Source: Trileptium ribeirensis
Taxonomy: Eukaryota > Nematoda > Enoplea > Enoplida > Thoracostomopsidae
DNA length: 64,000 nucleotides
Reading direction: 5' to 3'
Assembly (NCBI GenBank): GCA_030248225.1
Contig: JASANE010028542.1
Location: 1-64,000 of the forward strand
Shown: positions 12,401 through 24,400 of the stretch, piece by piece
Position numbering within the stretch: position 1 is the stretch's first letter
Layout of the letters: every line of letters starts with the position of its first letter
Program-made: the position numbers and the translations under genes
Notes under the pieces: generated by a model
Told to the model about the DNA's origin: nothing
The model's database searches: none
What the model saw: the letters and a program-made list of their open reading frames with translations, nothing else

Positions 12401-15400
12401 TTTGTGCATTTTGTAGAGCGAAAGAAATTGTAAGCAGCCGCAATGAAGCGCTAGTACTGTAATTACCTGTGTTGTAAGACGGGGTAAGATGAAATGGGCC
12501 CGCGACGACCATTTAGCTAGAATTACTGAGACATCTGTAACCAATATATAGGTATTCGTAGACATATTTTGTAGATTCAACATCTATGCAGCTGCAGATG
12601 TTGGTCAAATGGTTTGTCAGAAAGTTTGTTCGATCAACATTGACTGGTTTTTGTTAAAATGTTTTTGTTCGTCATTTTTATTCTACAACCACGAAAAAGA
12701 TAAATGGAAAATCCTAGAAAAAGTCAATCGATTGCGGTTATAAGCAAAAATTGTCATTTTGAGTGCGGTATCGATTTGGGTTGCGCTTATTTCCGTCTGT
12801 TACGGTAAACATTGCTTATATTAAACGATTTTCAGAAGGAAGGTTGTGTCCCGGGTACGCTATTGGTAACGCCGAATTGCATTATGTTTGATCCGGACTT
12901 AAATCATCCGCTGGTCAAAGAAAATGGCGCTGATCGCTACGGGATGATTGCCAAGCTGGATCACATTGTGTCTGCGGGTTTGTACAAAGACATTTCGGCG
13001 ATGACTCACGATCGTGATGATGTGTCGCCTGCTGATGTCATTTACGACGCCGATGATGTGGCCCGAAATAGGGCGTCGACCCATCCACCTGCTGCTGTGC
13101 CGCTTGAGAAAGAGGATGCATGTGAACTACATGTTAGTGCTTCCCTTACGGTTGACACAGACTCATTTGCCAACAATAATAGTGGCGTCGGTTTTACGCT
13201 CGGGAGCGGATCGAGTTCAGCCGGCGGAGAACGCGAAGTTCAAAACCGGCATTCCGTGAGCCCATTTTCTGGGACAGCAAAGGTTGAGTGCGAGGATGAT
13301 GTGCAATTGAGTGAAGGTCCGGCTTCTTTGGAATCTTGTGAACGCCGCGACTTCCAAAATAATACTGTCATTCCGACGTTGAATGAACCGATGGGTGAGC
13401 ACGGCGATGAACAGATTGCTACAACGAAGCAATATCATCCGCTCTACGCAGCAAGCGAGTCGGACATTTATAAGATGGAGCTGGTCGTGACAAGAACTTC
13501 GTCAAAGGGTGAAGAAAAGATTGCGGCAGCAGGAGACCCTTTTGTTGACGATGCGAGTTCGTCTACTGCACTGAAACGCCCCCCGGAGTACGGTCGACAG
13601 ACTAATCTTCTCAGCGCTGACGATGGTAGCGTTTTCGGTGGTGATCCACATGCGGGAAGCGTTTCATGCCCGTCCTCGCTAGAAAGGTTAGTTGTTCTAC
13701 CTAATCGTATGCCAAACTTTTATATAAACCCTAATTCTTCTTCTTCTCAAAGCCGCGATCTATTGACCATAGGCCACGCCAGATTTGAGTCTAGCGCATG
13801 CGCGGAGAAAGCGGATAACATTGGCTGGCTCATCAAACCCTAATGAGGCGTAAGTTAGCTTAGCCTTTAGAGGAACTTGACATTTGATTAAAACTGAAAA
13901 TTAGGGTTAAACTGGCTTTCCGATTGGGGTTCTTCTTCTGATTAACTTATCGAGACTGCTGCTGACTCCCTTCTTGCAATTACAACAGAGTAATCCCCGC
14001 AAACAAAAATAAGCAAAAATTGTATTGTGAAGAGTCGTTGCTAATCGATAAGTTTTAGTGATCGATATTGTGGAACTTAATGATATTTTAAGCTTCAGAT
14101 AATACTCAGTAGTACTCGCTTGGCTGGTTTGTTCCGCAATGGCCGCTCCGCAATAATTTTATGTTCGTGTTCTATTGCGTCCTTTGTTGAGTTGTATAGC
14201 TGTGCGAAGGGGCCCTGGGCTGGATCTGGCCACTGCGTGGTACATACATTCTCTTACAGTGGTGATTAAAAAATGACAACTTAAAATGAAGCCACTCCGT
14301 TTCACCGTCGCTTTCGAGATTCTAGTCATTAATCTGGAGTGAACGCACAACATTTATTTGGTTTTCTACCTATTCATACGATATTTCTGGACTATCCACA
14401 ACCTTCCGACAAGTGAGTAACACCGAGAGGGAAATTTCAAGGTGTGTGGAAATGATAAAAAAATATTCCTATTTAAGGTTAGTTTAAACTGGCTATAAAA
14501 CGACGTTTTAGCATTAGTAATAGTAGTAGTTAATGTTTAAGAACATCGCCATACAGAAAACATAAATTGAGACATTAATAAATGAGGGATTTAGTTGAAC
14601 GTGGGCGTTTCAGACAAGTGAGAGAAACGTGGCTGAAAATCTCACGAGGCATTTGGAAAGTGGAGGGGATTTTATTCTTAAACGTGTGGCTTGTACATAA
14701 ATTTGTTTAGCACCCCTAAGAGGGCTTCGTTAAATCTGTGCAAACCCCAACATACATATCGCACACGGCTCAGCTTCAAATTAACATTATGCAAAGCAGT
14801 GAAGTTGATATTGCTATGGCTTTGCTTTAGGGAATGGTCAGACGGTCTTAGGGATCAGTTGGAGCGTGAATTCGGGCCGCGAATTAGCACATCAACTGCT
14901 GGTATCCATGGTGGTAAACGCGTCAGTACTAAGCCGCGACAAGTATGCTTCGATTTACAACAAGGACGTGTTCGAGCCATAAATGAAGCTGTCGAAGAAC
15001 AACAACAGGCGGCAAACATGTCATGTCCTGCAAGCGAAGGAGAACGCCATTTGTCTGCGCCAGATGCTACTGAAGAATACGGCGAAAGTAGCAGTGGGTT
15101 TGAGGATGAATTTTCGGATCGGGATACTGCTGGCGTGACTGCGCTAAAGGCAGAACAAGAAGCTGATGCGCTTTCCGCCTCAGTTGTAGCAGCAACACTG
15201 GAGGACACTGCGGGTGAAGATGCCGACGATGAAGCTGAAAAGGCCGAGCGGACTGAGTCGGTCACAGTAATTGGTCGTGTAACGTCGGGAAGACGAGCTT
15301 TTGGTCGACGGCTGGGTTCGCTCCGCAATACAGTTACTATACAGCGCCACAGCAGCAAGGGAGGCGGTAGCCTTGACAAAGGACAGCAGCAGCAGCAACC

Positions 15401-18400
15401 AGTTGGTGTTCCAACAACCACATCCACCAACAACAGTTTAAGGTCACGGCTTTCACGTTCCATGTCGACGTCGGCTTCTAAAGTGGGCGGCGCGCTGTCG
15501 ACAGGCGCATCGACTGTCACCGGCGCAATTGGTAGCGGGGCATCGACAGTTACAGGTGCGATTGGATCAAGCGCTGTACAAGTTGGAGGAGCCATCAGCA
15601 CCGGTGCGTCCACTGTTACTGGAGCCATCGGGTCCGGCGCCCACCAAGTTGGCGATGCGCTATCCACCGGAGCGCATACTGTAACCGATGTAATAGGATC
15701 CGGTGCACAACAGGTAGGTGGAGCGCTGTCGACAGGAGCTCACACGGTAACGGGAGCAATTGGGTCTGGTGCGCATCAGGTTGGTGGAGCATTGTCGACT
15801 GGTGCTCACACAGTAACAGGAGCGATTGGATCGAGCGCACACCAGGTTGGTGATGCTCTTAAATCTGGCTCGGCGACGATTACGTCTATGCCTAAAAACA
15901 TTGCTCAAGTGCCCAAAAATATTGTCAATATCTCGACCGGTTTATTTACAGTCGATGACGAAGGCAATGGCATGGAAATTCGCGACGGATGGTTCGGCGA
16001 AGCCGAGATTGCTAGCATTTCTCCGCGATCGAGCGAAGAGCGAGTTCGAAACGAGATCGAACAACGTCGGCAGCGGAGCGTTGCCAAACTGGAAGAGTTG
16101 AAGACGAAAGCAGCGCAAGCCAGACAACACGCTGCACAAATGCAACAAAGACAACAATCCACAACGACAATCGACGAAGAAACTTTTCATAACGTTGCCC
16201 TCGCATCACCGACGGAATCAACTGCTAAAGGTAGCGGTGGCCAGCTTCGATTCAAATGTGCCACCGACCGGGCAGAAGGCCCAGATTTAACGACTCCAGT
16301 TTGTGAAATGGTCGGGGCTCGACCAGGTGCGCCGCCACCAATCACAGAGCTGCCATACTTCTTCTGTTTAAAACTGGACCGAAAGAAACGTAAAGCGCTC
16401 ATTCGCGACAATCCTGAAATGGCATTCGGAAACAAGGTTAGTAGTTGCAATGTCTGCAATCTGGAGCGACAACAAAATGTTTTTAGTCTGCGAAATGTGT
16501 TTAACCGAGTCTACTACGCAACTAGATGAAATTCAGAACTCATAAATAATGTCGTGGTGTTTCCTATACATAAAGTCGTTAAGTACGAATTCACAGGGAT
16601 ATCCACCTGTCTTAAACTAATTTTGGATTACCGATTATAACTATTACCGACTAAACAGTTAAAAGATAACTGTAAATGTTCAGTATACACAACAAAACGA
16701 TTTGTGACGGAGTATGAAACTTCCATACTTCTCTCCAACATCAATAAATCTCCGTCCCAACAATTCAACGCCCTCCTACACAACTAAACTACTTCAGAAA
16801 CAATTTTCCTTTCATGCAAAACATCTACCTAATCCTGCTGACAATTCCACAACAAAGACAAAACGTTCTTCACAATACTGCTTTAGTTGTGGTAGTGATC
16901 ATGAAATATTTTATACTAACACAGACCCCTGAGATATCTGAGCAACAGATACCAACCGTGAACACGGTCCGACAAAACTATGTTGCAGTTCTGGCAAAAA
17001 GCATACCTGGTCTCTCCAAATTGGGGATATGGCCCCCTGGTACTTTCAAATGCCCCCTGAGAAAAATCTCTTCTCGGAGAAAGCACTACGAAATAACATA
17101 CGTTTTGATCAAAGTTTACTAAATTTAGTCCTGGAGCGCTTCTTTCTCTCGAAACATGCAGTGAAAAAATGTGAATGATTGTGGAAGTTGTTTTAAGAGA
17201 GCTTCGTTATATGTTGAAATTCAGTCTAATTAACCTAATACGCATAACACAATATGGATTTCATACAAGTGCCTAGGCCCGGAACTTTCATTCTTGTACA
17301 TTGCTGCATCTCAGAAACAATAATTCTGGTATATTGTCTTAGCTTGTCTCAGCCTCGCCTAGTGTAAATTTTTTCGTGTTTATAGTTGCTTTATACGTGA
17401 ATAAACTTGAGTTGAGCCCACGAATCATCCTGTTTTGTAATAACTGATATCGAACCGCAAACTCTTCTTGAAAACGAGCGAACGGAAGGATCCTTACTAG
17501 CCGTGACAGTGGTGAAATTTGGCGACAATGGTAATATCCCTGTAATGTAACTGCTATATGGATGTTTTTGGTATCATTTTACAATGCAATTTATTCTCTA
17601 TGTATTTGCACGCTGCGAGCACCATAACTGGGTTTATCTTCTCAACTATTCAGGCAACGTCTGATATTCGGTGGCCTATTTTGTAATTTAATGCTTATGT
17701 AATATCGACGTGACGCTGCTGCATTACACACTTCCACAAACGTAATGTCCATACGACCCCGGCTATCGTAACCTCAAGGGCGGACCTATTGGGTTCAAAT
17801 TTTTATTTTTTTCCTTTCTTGATTAGGGTCAGATCCAAGAAATTACGGAGCTTAGCAAGCCGCAGGAGCGCTATACAGGATGTGTTCTGATCCTGCGGGA
17901 CGGGTTGCGCACGTAGCCTGAGAGGTACTGCCTTTGACGTTTCCAGGGGGTTGGCTCCGTCACCTGCTCTCAGGCCAAAGAGACCATACCACTATTCCCT
18001 ATCCTCGTTCAACCGGGAAGTGTATATGGAGTAGAGTTTTCCTTTCTATTTTCCTGAACGCTTCGAGAATATATTTAATTTAGCCAGTGGCCCCCACTAC
18101 GGTCCGACAAATCCGGATTCGCGAGTGATTTCCTATTCTAGGCGTGCAGCGAAAGTTATGATTTTGAAGTAAAATTTCCTTATTAGTCGCACGGGTCGTA
18201 CTCACACAGTAATATAATTAATACAATTATGGAATCTGCGAGTCACGTTAAGGTTTGCTTCTTCAACGCGTGTGTCAAACCTGAACGTGGGTCGTCGATT
18301 GGGGTGACGGATTTCAAACCCCTTTGTTATATATATCGTTACTAGGGTTAACAAGACACATGGAGTACTTGGGTTTGATTTAGGGTTTATTGATGAGTCA

Positions 18401-21400
18401 AAATCGCATGTGGACAAGAACATACTGCACGGGCGAATACAATAGGTACAATGTCACTAGTATAGTACGCTATTGGGAGAATGAGCAGGGTGACAATCGG
18501 GGTAAGTTGCGGAGTCATCGCCTTTTTCATGGAACTCTCATACCTGATTCAAATTTGTGGCGTAAACTGCTACACCTTTTCCAATGACAGCTGCGCTCAC
18601 CTTACTTATTAAAAGTAGGTCAAATCAAAGTAAAATACTGGCAAGTAACACGAAGCGTGAATCGGTTAGTTATAAAAAGAGTTCTACTACTCGCTCGGTA
18701 CTACTATTGCTACTAGAGGGTACTCCGACAAAACGACAGGTTCAGGCAAGCGAAAGGCGGTAATATAGCGGGTACAAATGAGGTATATGGGACGAAGCGT
18801 ACAAAGTGGGATGTGCGGATCTCAATCTTGCTCATCTCAATAACGACCAGTCGTAGTGGAACTACATTTTTGAGCGGAGCGACAGCATTAGTAATATGAA
18901 CGTACTCAATGTCTTGGGAATATATTATTACCTAGACAACAATGAATAAATGAAAGAATAGTTTTATTACGTTCTAACGAAAAGCAAGGCAAAGGAAGTC
19001 ACGTGGCTTATACAGCAAGGTGATGAATGGCAATCGAAGCAAAATGTAAGAGTTGCTACTCGCCATACCTGAAAACCCCAGGGTATATGCCGTTAAAACA
19101 ACTCTACGACCAATAATTAAGCTGTTATGAGATTAATTAGGGTGTTACTTAGCTAATTAGCTTAATTAATGATGAAATTGCAAGTTACCATACTTCTAAA
19201 ATAGCAGGTGTATATCCTGACATAACAAGCTTTCAAACGAAAAAAAGTTTTTTGAAATAGGTTCAGTGATTCTTGAGATCCATGAAAGACTAACGGACGA
19301 ACGGACATAGACTTTTTGCTCCCAGACAGAAAATAAAAACGCTTCGCTCGGTCGCCTCGCTTCGCTCGGCCACCTCGCTCCGCTCAATATGGTACATGAT
19401 AAATGAATATTCGTAAATGCTGTAAAGTAGCGATTGGATTAACATACGACAAAATATAACAAAAGAGTAATGGTACATATCGATATAACGGTAAGTTTGG
19501 GAGGTGATCATCGTTACTACTCCTAATTTTCTCTGGTGCGACAATGGTACCACTGTTCTTTTCCTACTCGCATGCATACATACGTACGGTGACGGTATCG
19601 ATCCGGATCCAGGGAAAAGTGATAAAACATTAATTTTAAAGATAAATCGAGGTTCACTCTGGGCCTTCGTTCACGCTTGGCTCGGCGCAACAATATTCTA
19701 TATTCTTACCAAAAAGTACAGCGCTACTACGAGCGCTAAAGAAAATAAACCCTAAAATCTAAACCTTGAAGCGCAACTTATAGTATTTCGCGTCCTAATA
19801 TGAGACGATATGGGTAATATTTGGTTTGGCATAATTTGTAAACTTCTTTAGTCTACTGGAGAGTTCCAAACGGACTCTCACTAACCTTACAAAAGGGTTG
19901 AAGGCGTGGCCTTGGCCTTCAACTTCCACAGCTATTATAAACGTGTAAGGTAGCTCAGTGTTCAGCGATAATTCGGTTAAAAAGGTACTACAGATCTATT
20001 GGCTTACAAACGCATTGTATACTGGTTGTATCGTTCAACTCAGACCAAAAGGTCGTACTGGCTTGATGGTTTAAGATTAAATGAGTGCTTATGCGGGTCA
20101 ACAAACAGTTGATAACTTTGATTGATTCATCCTACGATAGGTTTTCGTACGTTGGAGATCTAAACGGTTGCTCGATCCTTGATCGATGAAAAACGCTACG
20201 CTTGAGCGTGCAATCAGGCCACTGCCGAAGCAAAGAGGTTTTCTGGGGCATTTCCAGTTTTTACAACTCGGCTTACTTAATCGACTTTTCTTAACTAATT
20301 GGATATCTTAACTCAATCCCTTAAGGCGGAAATTGTTTTAAAAAGATCGGCTCGTACACTATTGCTATTGCGTAACGGCACTAACGTGCTGTAAGGGGCA
20401 AGCTTGGGCGAGTCCCTAGTTTACGGCACAACCAATAAATACTATGAGTCCAGTTAACTTCTGCCAATTAGGTGGCTATACACTGTCATTGTACAAATTT
20501 CATGCCAACTTCAGGGCATATAGGCAGGTTTTAAGATTGTATTCAGGTACCTACAAATTTGAATAAGGTTAGAACGAGGCGTGGTGATGCCTCGTAGGTC
20601 ATCGGTACTATCCTAAAAGTACTAAAGCTTATGCTATTTTGCCTCGAAAACGACTCTCGAAAAGAGCTCTATTTGATACTAAAATGGAATTGGTATTCCT
20701 AGCGTTTAGTACATGACGAAACGAGTCTGTACGTGGTGGTCCCGGTTGTCGGAACAACCGTAATATATTTACTCGGTTTGTATCCTTAGATGGCTCGGTT
20801 CCCTAGTTTTCAACCGAGATTGTCAGTCTAACTCTATAGGGCCTGGTGAAAACCTATAATATTCAATATCTCTCTAATTTGCCAGCCGTTCTCTGTGAAA
20901 TTTTGCACAGAGGCTGGGCTTGATGTTCTTTATGGATTTACTAGGACCGGGTCAACGGTCCTCACAAAAATTGATAGACCCGAGAGCCGATAGATCTGAT
21001 ATCGCAGCTAGCGACATCGTCAACTTTTACATACAAAAATGTGTGCCACTGCTATTAAATTTACCAACTCTGGTAAATTTAATATTTTCATTGCAGCGGC
21101 CGTATATAGAAGATTCGAGTCTCGGACGGCTTTCGTGCTGCACCGATGACCACTCAGAGAAGGGAGAGAAATATAACTGAACTATAATAGAGCTGAAAGT
21201 TTGGAAAATATGTGTAAAAGCAAGACCAAAACCTACTATGAAACTATATGTATAACTACATACTGCAAGGAATTCTATGAAATTTGTGTAGACCCTGAGC
21301 GGCTTTTGCGCTGCTCGGGTCCACATTTTTCATAATTTTTGAACGGGCCTCGGCTTTGCTAGGCTTAATAGCTCAAATGGAAGGCCTAACGGGCCCATAT

Positions 21401-24400
21401 TTGGGGAGTAAAAACTATCAAAATTCCTGGAAGGAACTTTGAGTTATAATCATTTGAAGTTTTGGGTCGGGGCGGACCCCTGTCGGGCCGTCGGGTTTAT
21501 GATTCCGATGCGATGATGTTGAGTTTTAAAATGGTGTCCGGTAGCGGACACTCCTACAAGGAAACGGCGAGAGTTTCAACAAAATTCCTGGAGAGAATCT
21601 TAAAATATTTCAATTATGCGTTTTCGGTGGGGGCAGACCCTTTCAAGATCATCCGATTTGTGATTCCGATGAAGAGACACACGAGTGATCATACATTTGA
21701 CCAGCCGGGACTAGAACCTGGATTCTAGCTTGCAAGACTAGCGCGCTACCATTACACCACAGACCCCGATCACAGCGTGTTCGGCTACGCTATATATGCT
21801 AGCCAGGGAATAACCGGAACCGAAATTTGCCGTAACCGGAACCAGCAACCGGAACCGTCCATTTAAACCGGAACCGGAACTTGGTCTTGGTCTAAGCTTG
21901 GAGCGTAGAATACACACTTTCGCTCTGTCTCCAGTCGCCTTCCTTTATTACACATACGTTTGTTACATGTTATTCAGTAGGAAACTTGAAATTATTGGTT
22001 TATATGATTCTAAGAGAAAATAATAGATAGAAGGTAAATTTCTGATCAGTGCACTGTTTAGGCTAGCGTTGGACAAACAGTGCCCGTAAGTTAGATGATA
22101 ATGATGATAACTTTCTAATCAGAATGCTATAAATGAGACACACTGTGATGCAATAAATTTCAATAAATAGTTCTTTGTCAAGAAAGCAGTTTCTAGCTGC
22201 GGTGCAGATAACGTTAGTTTACTTTAATTTAGACTGATTTACCAAGCTTACAAGCGCATTGGCGGGTTCTTGAAGCAATTTATGTTAGCGAAGCATACAC
22301 TAAGTACTTCTGCGTTAGCCATACTCTGTTACTGAATTGGACCGGTTTAATTGAAACGTACCGCACAGACTTGTGGATGTGTAAAATAGCTGCTACAAGC
22401 AACGACCTGGCTTTAATTTGTTAACAAACTCCTGCAGGTTATGAAAAATTCTTACTGAAATTATGTGCCCTACTTACGTTTCAAACGGCAAATTGCTTAG
22501 TTAATCTTTTCTTTTGCAGGGTTTATCCTACGATTATCCTCCAATAAACAATTTGTCTTGAGTTTCCCACTATCAAAGTACTAAAACGTGCGGGCAAATT
22601 CTTGCTTGATCATTGTATAATATATATTACATATCTTTGGATCACAGATGAAGCAAAAAACGTGGAAAATTTCAAACTTTTTAAACCGGAATTCCGGTTC
22701 CGGTATGGTTTTTGCCCTTTGCGGGAACCGCAACCGGAACACGATTTTCGCCGGAACCGGAATTCCGGTTACTCCCTAATGCTAGCGTAGTGAGATGCTA
22801 CACCGACATAATATTTAAAAGTTTTATGTTCTATATCGATAGCTCGGATCCTTGTCGAGATCCAGGTAAAATTTTAGCCCAATGCCTGGAGTAACTTTTG
22901 AGATATGCTAGAATTTCGCTCAAAGTGAGCAGTATCGCTCATAGGACGTTGAGCCGGTATACCTAATTGTGGGTTGATAAAATTCCCGACTCCACTGGGC
23001 GTATTTAATACGTCATTGACATCCTAATTAAATCTTAACAAAGTTCCGGGGGAAGGGGGTTTATCCTACGATTATCCTCCAATAAACAATTCGTCTTGAG
23101 TTTCCCACCATCAAAGTACTAAAACGTGCGGGCGAATTCATGCCCAAAGAAATCGTAATAACAATAACATTGTGGATTCAGATCGCTTACTAACTGTGAG
23201 CTAAAATCGCTTATTAATCGTGAATTAAAGTTGCTTATTAATAGTGAATTTAAATCACCTATTAGCGCTGAAGACAAACAGCATGGCCAATGCGATACAG
23301 AGTTTCATTTCTAATGTTCAATTCAGAAATTTTATTTAACCTCGGTCGGTTCAAATAGTACGTTTTAAATTCTAACTTGACTCAGGGAACCATGTAAAAT
23401 GAATCTATACGCGAGTGTCGCGTTGCTTTGGACCTTAACTCATCGACCGAGGGAAGTTCAGCTTGACTTCGGCTATTTAATAAAATTGCGTAGGTGGTCC
23501 TAATCATGGCTACGTATCCGCTGGACGATCTAGGACGGGCAAGACTACCAGGTAAACAAAAGTATGGACAGGGGAGGCTAAGGGTTGTGCGCTGCTGCTC
23601 CTCGAAACAGTATTCAGCCCTACGGGCTATCTATCAGACTTCAAATCTCTCTAGCTTATCATTAAAAATCCTCATTTACTCTACTTCGCCTCCCTGTCCT
23701 TAGTTACAGATACGTGTCCGATCGGTCGACGTCCATCGCTCCTCCATCCAATCGCGAAGCCAAAGAACAAGACAAAATCGGTGACGTAAAAGCCATAAGA
23801 ACTGAAGAGCGACAGAGCTGGTCTGCAAAACGACCGAACTCTGCGCTGCCGACGTCAGACTGAACGCTGCAGAGCTAGTGCAGCTCTGCTTAAATACTGT
23901 CATTTTCAAATTTAAAATTTTTGAATTTTGTGGCCGTTAGAAGTGCTTCGTCAACACTTTTGGAGCGATTTGACCCTACAACTTAATCCTAAGAGTAAAT
24001 TTTCTTATCGGCTTTAATTTACTAAAATTTTGGACCAAATTTCTATCAAGATCTTATATAATTCCAGTTACTTATTACTGCTTTAATATAAAACTTTTAG
24101 AAGTTACTGCAAAATTCTTCTAGAAACTGCTGATAAAGTTTATACTAAACCAAGAATTCTAATATAAATTTAATATACAATTTGGGATGTCAATATTATT
24201 TGTCCTAAAGCTTAAAATTCGCTTGATGCTCGGCGACAATTTTAATGCAGCATTCCAAGTTTACGATGAAACTTATGCCGATTGCTCATAGGAAGTTACT
24301 AGAAACTTCGAGTATGATACAAACGGCAAATAAAATTAATACCGAATTTATATGAGTCCCATAAACTAGAAGTGTAGCTTGTTTGCTCAAATGGCGGCGC

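Noticed and set aside
12812..13843. Single-exon 343-residue ORF
   Set aside because: Its ends are intronic. The true exon starts at 12836 after TTTTCAG and ends at a GTTAGT donor at 13687, shown by in-frame joining to exon 6.
14691..14830. N-terminal extension of exon 6 starting at 14691
   Set aside because: This part is intron 5. The acceptor at 14829-14830 restores the OXR1 frame, and the upstream codons have AT-rich non-coding character.
14855..15667. 270-residue minus-strand ORF
   Set aside because: It is antisense to OXR1 exon 6. Its length comes from the repetitive coding sequence on the other strand and it has no sensible composition of its own.
19504..19755. 83-residue ORF with a hydrophobic segment as a gene or viral remnant
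   Set aside because: No splice sites, no recognised family and no neighbouring viral or transposon genes. Length is compatible with chance.
21697..21766. Functional tRNA-Ala gene
   Set aside because: Acceptor-stem and T-stem mismatches plus a 3-nt variable loop make function unlikely. It is listed as a pseudogene/SINE head.
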